The notes below the pieces were generated by a model. It was given only the letters and a program-made list of their open reading frames with translations. It made no database searches and had not been told where the DNA came from. From assembly GCA_027069645.1 (NCBI GenBank), contig JALXEI010000178.1:1-17617 (forward strand): DNA of 17,617 nt. The letters are read 5' to 3'. Each line of letters begins with the position of its first letter. The first letter of the stretch is position 1. This DNA comes from Hyphomicrobiales bacterium (lineage in GTDB: Bacteria > Pseudomonadota > Alphaproteobacteria > Rhizobiales > JAKIUO01). The position numbers were made by a program, and so were the translations under genes. Below, in pieces: positions 14,726 through 17,617 of the stretch.

Positions 14726-14743
14726 CAGCAGGTTTTCCTGCTG
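14726..14743 (+). terminator. Weak hairpin after the caspase-like gene
   Basis: CAGCAGG (14726-14732) and CCTGCTG (14737-14743) form a 7-bp stem with a TTTT loop, 35 bases after the stop. No T-run follows directly, so intrinsic termination on the + strand is doubtful. Confidence 0.3.
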
Positions 14744-14761
14744 GCGGGTTGCTGCTTCAAT

Positions 14762-14785
14762 AAAAAAACAGGTCTTTTGCGACCT
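14762..14785 (-). terminator. Intrinsic terminator overlapping the rbfA stop
   Basis: On the - strand AGGTC, loop GCAAAA, GACCT is followed after one G by seven T residues (A-run at 14762-14768). The first stem bases are the last two of the rbfA TAG stop. The stem is only 5 bp, so efficiency may be partial. It lies exactly where the ancestral transcript would have run on into truB. Confidence 0.5.
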
Positions 14786-15188
14786 AATCCAGATCCTGTG
14801 CTACTTTTGGCGAGTGCAGGAGCTCGTTGATATGGTCATATTCGTCGAACGAGGTATCAAGTTTGAATTTCAGGTCGGGCATGTATTTCAGCGTTACCTT
14901 CGGTGAAAGCTGACCGCGGATAAAACCCTTGTGACGGTTGAGGGCGTCGATGATGTCCTGGCGCTGTTCATTCCTGCCAAGCGGTGCGATGAAAATAATG
15001 GCAAGGCGCAAATCAGGCGTGGGACGGACCTCCGAGACGGTCAGCGGCACGTCTTTCAGGACCGGGTCATTGATCTCGACACGCAATAACAGTTCAGCCA
15101 GGGCATGACGCAGACTTTCGCCAACCCGCAACTGCCGCTGGCCGGGGCCGCGATCATGGCGACGGTGATTTTTTTTGCGATCAGACAT
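14784..15188 (-). CDS. rbfA: Ribosome-binding factor A
   Basis: A 134-residue protein of the RbfA KH-like fold. It shows the typical RQLRVGESLRHALAELLLR, then DPVLKDVPLTVSEVRPTPDLRLAIIFI, KGFIRGQLS and YMPDLKFKLDTSFDE, followed by INELL. RbfA helps late 30S maturation by acting on the 16S rRNA 5' helix and is needed for growth in the cold. The frame can be extended three codons to a TTG at 15197. I prefer the ATG at 15188, preceded by a modest AAAAGA. It lies 56 bases after the Uma2-family gene, and its stop codon is part of a small terminator hairpin. The usual infB-rbfA neighbourhood is thus split on both sides. Confidence 0.95.
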   Translation of the reverse strand: MSDRKKNHRRHDRGPGQRQLRVGESLRHALAELLLRVEINDPVLKDVPLTVSEVRPTPDLRLAIIFIAPLGRNEQRQDIIDALNRHKGFIRGQLSPKVTLKYMPDLKFKLDTSFDEYDHINELLHSPKVAQDLD

Positions 15189-15226
15189 TCTTTTCAATCC
15201 GTGTTTGAAAGTTCGAGGTCGGTTTT

Positions 15227-15241
15227 CGGACGGCCCGTCCG
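15227..15241. other. Palindrome between the Uma2-family gene and rbfA
   Basis: CGGACG-GCC-CGTCCG, a 6-bp GC-rich stem with a 3-base loop, three bases after the Uma2 stop. On the - strand it is followed by AAAA, not T, so it is unlikely to terminate transcription. It may be an mRNA stability hairpin. Confidence 0.4.
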
Positions 15242-15244
15242 TTC

Positions 15245-15820
15245 TCAGGCAAACAGTTCGCGAACCGCGAGGGTGAGGCCGGGAGGATCGAGCTTCAGGA
15301 TCTCGCCCTCAACCGGGTCGAGTCTGACCCGCTCCCCGTCCCGGTAATGATGCTGTATACGTTTTAGTTTGGGATCAAGAATCACATAATGCAAAACCGA
15401 AGGCAGTTTGAAATAGTCCTCAAGCTTGGTGCTGACATCCTTGTAGGCGGTGGAGGGAGAGAGGACCTCAACAATGACCAGCGGGTCGGTAATGGAGATG
15501 GCATCTTCATTGGCAGCTTTGCCGCAATAAACCAGCGCATCGGGAACATATGAGATGTTTTTATCAATATGGACGGTCGCGCCATCGGTAACAGCGTGGC
15601 AGTCAGAGCCAGCCTTTTCCAGGGCATTGAGCAGAGCGACATAGACTGCCGCCTTCGTATTGACGTGCCGGATGCGCTCGGCATCTCCTCTTGCAGGATC
15701 ATGCTTGCGCACCGGGACGCCATCATGCAGTTCCCATTTGCCTTCCTTGTCCTCTTGCCATTCGAGGAACGCATCAACGGTCATTTTTACCGGGGCATCG
15801 GGTTTCCTGGCAACCGCCAT
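15245..15820 (-). CDS. Uma2-family (DUF820) putative endonuclease
   Basis: A 191-residue protein with the Uma2 layout: an N-terminal MTVDAFLEWQE, then GKWELHDGVPV, a VPDALVYC strand carrying the Asp, and VIVEVLSPST carrying the Glu. The ending part is DYFKLPSVLHYVILDP. The family has a PD-(D/E)xK restriction-like fold and is abundant in cyanobacteria and scattered elsewhere, where it is often tied to mobile DNA. No substrate or biological role is firmly known. The Asp and the E-x-L-S pattern are present, so it may be active. GGGAGG about ten bases before the ATG at 15820 supports the start. Gaps of 38 bases to infB and 56 to rbfA, without a terminator, suggest co-transcription with translation genes. 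Confidence 0.85.
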   Translation of the reverse strand: MAVARKPDAPVKMTVDAFLEWQEDKEGKWELHDGVPVRKHDPARGDAERIRHVNTKAAVYVALLNALEKAGSDCHAVTDGATVHIDKNISYVPDALVYCGKAANEDAISITDPLVIVEVLSPSTAYKDVSTKLEDYFKLPSVLHYVILDPKLKRIQHHYRDGERVRLDPVEGEILKLDPPGLTLAVRELFA

Positions 15821-15858
15821 GTCAGTGGACCTCCCGATCCTGTTTATGGGGTTACGGC

Positions 15859-17617
15859 CTAAAGAGACCTGTCAATCATTTCCACGGTGAAGGCTTCGAT
15901 GATGTCACCAGGGCGCATGTCCTGATAGTTTTCAAAGGCCATGCCGCATTCCTGACCGCCGGGAACCTCCTTCACTTCATCCTTGAAGCGTTTCAGGGTC
16001 GAGAGTTGCCCTTCATGAATCACCACATTGTCACGAATGAGCCGCACACCGGCACCGCGCTCCATCTTGCCCTCGGTGACCCGGCAACCGGCGATCTTGC
16101 CAACCTTGGAGATGTTGAAGATTTCGAGGATTTCGGCATTGCCGATAAAATGTTCACGGCGTTCGGGGGACAACAGCCCCGACATGGCCGCCCTGACATC
16201 GTCGACAAGGTCATAGATCACCGAATAATAACGGATTTCGATGCCTTCGGCCTCGGCAAGTGCTTTCGCCTGGGCATTGGCACGGACATTGAAACCGACA
16301 ATGACGGCATTGGAAGCAGAGGCGAGAGTGATATCGCTTTCGCTGATGCCGCCAACCGCTGAATGAACGACACGGGCGGCCACTTCATCAGTTCCCAGTT
16401 TTTCAAGCGCACCGGCAATGGCTTCGTTTGAGCCCTGGACATCGCCCTTGATGATCAGTTTGAATTCCTTTTTGCCGGTTTCCTTCAACTGACTCATCAT
16501 CTGTTCGAGAGAGGTACGGGCACCGGTTCCACCGGACAGCATTTCGCGGCGCTTACGCTCGCGATATTCGGTGATTTCACGCGCCTTTTGCTCGTTTTCC
16601 ACAACAGCAAACTGATCGCCGGCGTTCGGTGCGCTGTTGAGCCCCAGAACCTCGACGGGCATGGCCGGACCGGCCTCGGCAATATGTTCACCATGATCAT
16701 TGACAAGGGCACGGGCGCGGCCCCAGCTCGAACCGGCCACAACAATATTGCCCACTTTCAATGTGCCGCGCTGGATCAGCAGGGTGGCAACCGCGCCGCG
16801 TCCACGCTCAAGCTGGGCTTCAATGACAAAGCCTTCGGCCTTGCGGTCGGGATTGGCTTTCAGCTCCAGCAATTCGGCCTGGTTGAGGATGGCTTCAAGC
16901 AGGGCATCCAGATTGGTCTGTTTGAGGGCCGACACCTCGACTTCGAGAACCTCGCCGCCCATGCTTTCGACAACGATCTCGTGTTGCAACAGATCGGTGC
17001 GTACACGGTTGGGATCGGCTTCGGGCAGGTCGATCTTGTTGATCGCCACGATGATCGGGACTTCCGCATCCCGGGCGTGGTTGATGGCTTCAATGGTTTG
17101 CGGCATGACGCCGTCATTGGCGGCCACCACCAGAACGACAATATCCGTCACCTTCGCCCCGCGGGAGCGCATTTCGGTAAAAGCGGCGTGACCAGGGGTG
17201 TCAATGAAGGTGATCTTGCCCTCTTTCCCTCTGTCAACCTGATAGGCACCGATGTGCTGGGTGATGCCACCGGCTTCGCCCGATACAACATTGGCTTCCC
17301 GTATGGCATCAAGCAGCGAGGTCTTGCCGTGGTCCACATGGCCCATGATGGTCACCACCGGCGGACGGGGTTTCAGGTCTTTTTCATCATCCTCGCGACC
17401 GATAAAGCCTTCCTCGACATCCGATTCGGAAACGCGCTTGACCGTATGGCCGAATTCCTCGGCGATCAGTTCGGCCGTGTCACTGTCAATGACATCATTC
17501 ATCTGGTGCATGGCGCCCTGTTTCATCAGGAATTTGATGACGTCAACGGCGCGTTCGGCCATGCGATTGGCCAGTTCCTGAATGGTAATGGCTTCCGGCA
17601 GGATCACCTCGCGGGAA
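15859..17617 (-). CDS. infB: Translation initiation factor IF-2, C-terminal part (5' end outside window)
   Basis: About 586 residues are visible and the frame stays open to the window edge, so the variable N-terminal region is missing. Near the edge is an IF2_N-type domain (AITIQELANRMAERAVDVIK). The GTPase domain follows with G1 GHVDHGKT, switch GGITQHIGAYQV, G3 DTPGHAAF, G4 NKID and SAL. Domain II and the C-terminal fMet-tRNA-binding domains come after (IIKGDVQGSNEAI, GCRVTEGKMERGAGVRLIRD). IF-2 delivers initiator tRNA to the 30S subunit and promotes subunit joining. A GTG at 17607 in this frame is internal, not the start: homology continues upstream and full-length IF-2 is usually well over 800 residues. 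The Uma2-family gene follows after 38 bases. Confidence 0.98.
   Translation of the reverse strand, partial: SREVILPEAITIQELANRMAERAVDVIKFLMKQGAMHQMNDVIDSDTAELIAEEFGHTVKRVSESDVEEGFIGREDDEKDLKPRPPVVTIMGHVDHGKTSLLDAIREANVVSGEAGGITQHIGAYQVDRGKEGKITFIDTPGHAAFTEMRSRGAKVTDIVVLVVAANDGVMPQTIEAINHARDAEVPIIVAINKIDLPEADPNRVRTDLLQHEIVVESMGGEVLEVEVSALKQTNLDALLEAILNQAELLELKANPDRKAEGFVIEAQLERGRGAVATLLIQRGTLKVGNIVVAGSSWGRARALVNDHGEHIAEAGPAMPVEVLGLNSAPNAGDQFAVVENEQKAREITEYRERKRREMLSGGTGARTSLEQMMSQLKETGKKEFKLIIKGDVQGSNEAIAGALEKLGTDEVAARVVHSAVGGISESDITLASASNAVIVGFNVRANAQAKALAEAEGIEIRYYSVIYDLVDDVRAAMSGLLSPERREHFIGNAEILEIFNISKVGKIAGCRVTEGKMERGAGVRLIRDNVVIHEGQLSTLKRFKDEVKEVPGGQECGMAFENYQDMRPGDIIEAFTVEMIDRSL

Noticed and set aside
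15691..16362. 223-codon + strand open frame across the Uma2-family and infB genes
   Set aside because: It crosses the ends of two well-supported - strand genes and shows no known motif.
1..17617. CRISPR array, tRNA/rRNA, insertion sequence or prophage
   Set aside because: I saw no regularly spaced repeats, cloverleaf sequences, transposase or phage proteins.

Overview
The window looks like a chromosomal segment of an alphaproteobacterium. The evidence is the gene order ptsN-hpf-rpoN-lptB-lptA-lptC-rnd on one side and pnp-rpsO-truB-rbfA-infB on the other (as read along the + strand; nearly all are transcribed from the - strand). Further support comes from the long-form HPF, the short RNase D without an HRDC domain, and the protein sequences. 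The sequence alone does not fix genus or order.

Region 1 (1-6058, - strand) is an envelope and regulation block. RNase D comes first, followed by LptC, LptA and LptB of the lipopolysaccharide transport bridge. Then come sigma-54 (rpoN), the ribosome hibernation factor (hpf) and the first codons of what is probably ptsN, cut by the window edge. Candidate promoters precede rnd and rpoN. The hpf leader carries a long imperfect inverted repeat.

Region 2 (6059-8361) holds a + strand exported L,D-transpeptidase and a convergent - strand TauE/SafE-type membrane transporter. A strong bidirectional terminator separates them. The pnp terminator closes this region.

Region 3 (8362-17617) is the conserved translation and RNA-decay cluster infB-rbfA-truB-rpsO-pnp on the - strand, interrupted twice. 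A Uma2-family (PD-(D/E)xK nuclease-like) gene lies between infB and rbfA. A roughly 2.8 kb stretch between rbfA and truB carries two genes on the opposite strand: a predicted outer-membrane beta-barrel protein and an exported caspase-like (C14) peptidase. The peptidase has a basic insert in its catalytic domain and a very basic tail. A good sigma-70-type promoter with a palindrome around its -10 box precedes the caspase gene. A terminator overlapping the rbfA stop, plus a candidate truB promoter, suggest that the old operon has been split into two transcription units.

The most unusual parts are the caspase/beta-barrel island and the 230-base pnp leader. The leader is held together by a 21-bp long-range stem enclosing two further hairpins, which could be an RNase III/PNPase autoregulation site or a small inverted-repeat element. 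No tRNA, rRNA, CRISPR array, insertion sequence or prophage gene is visible.
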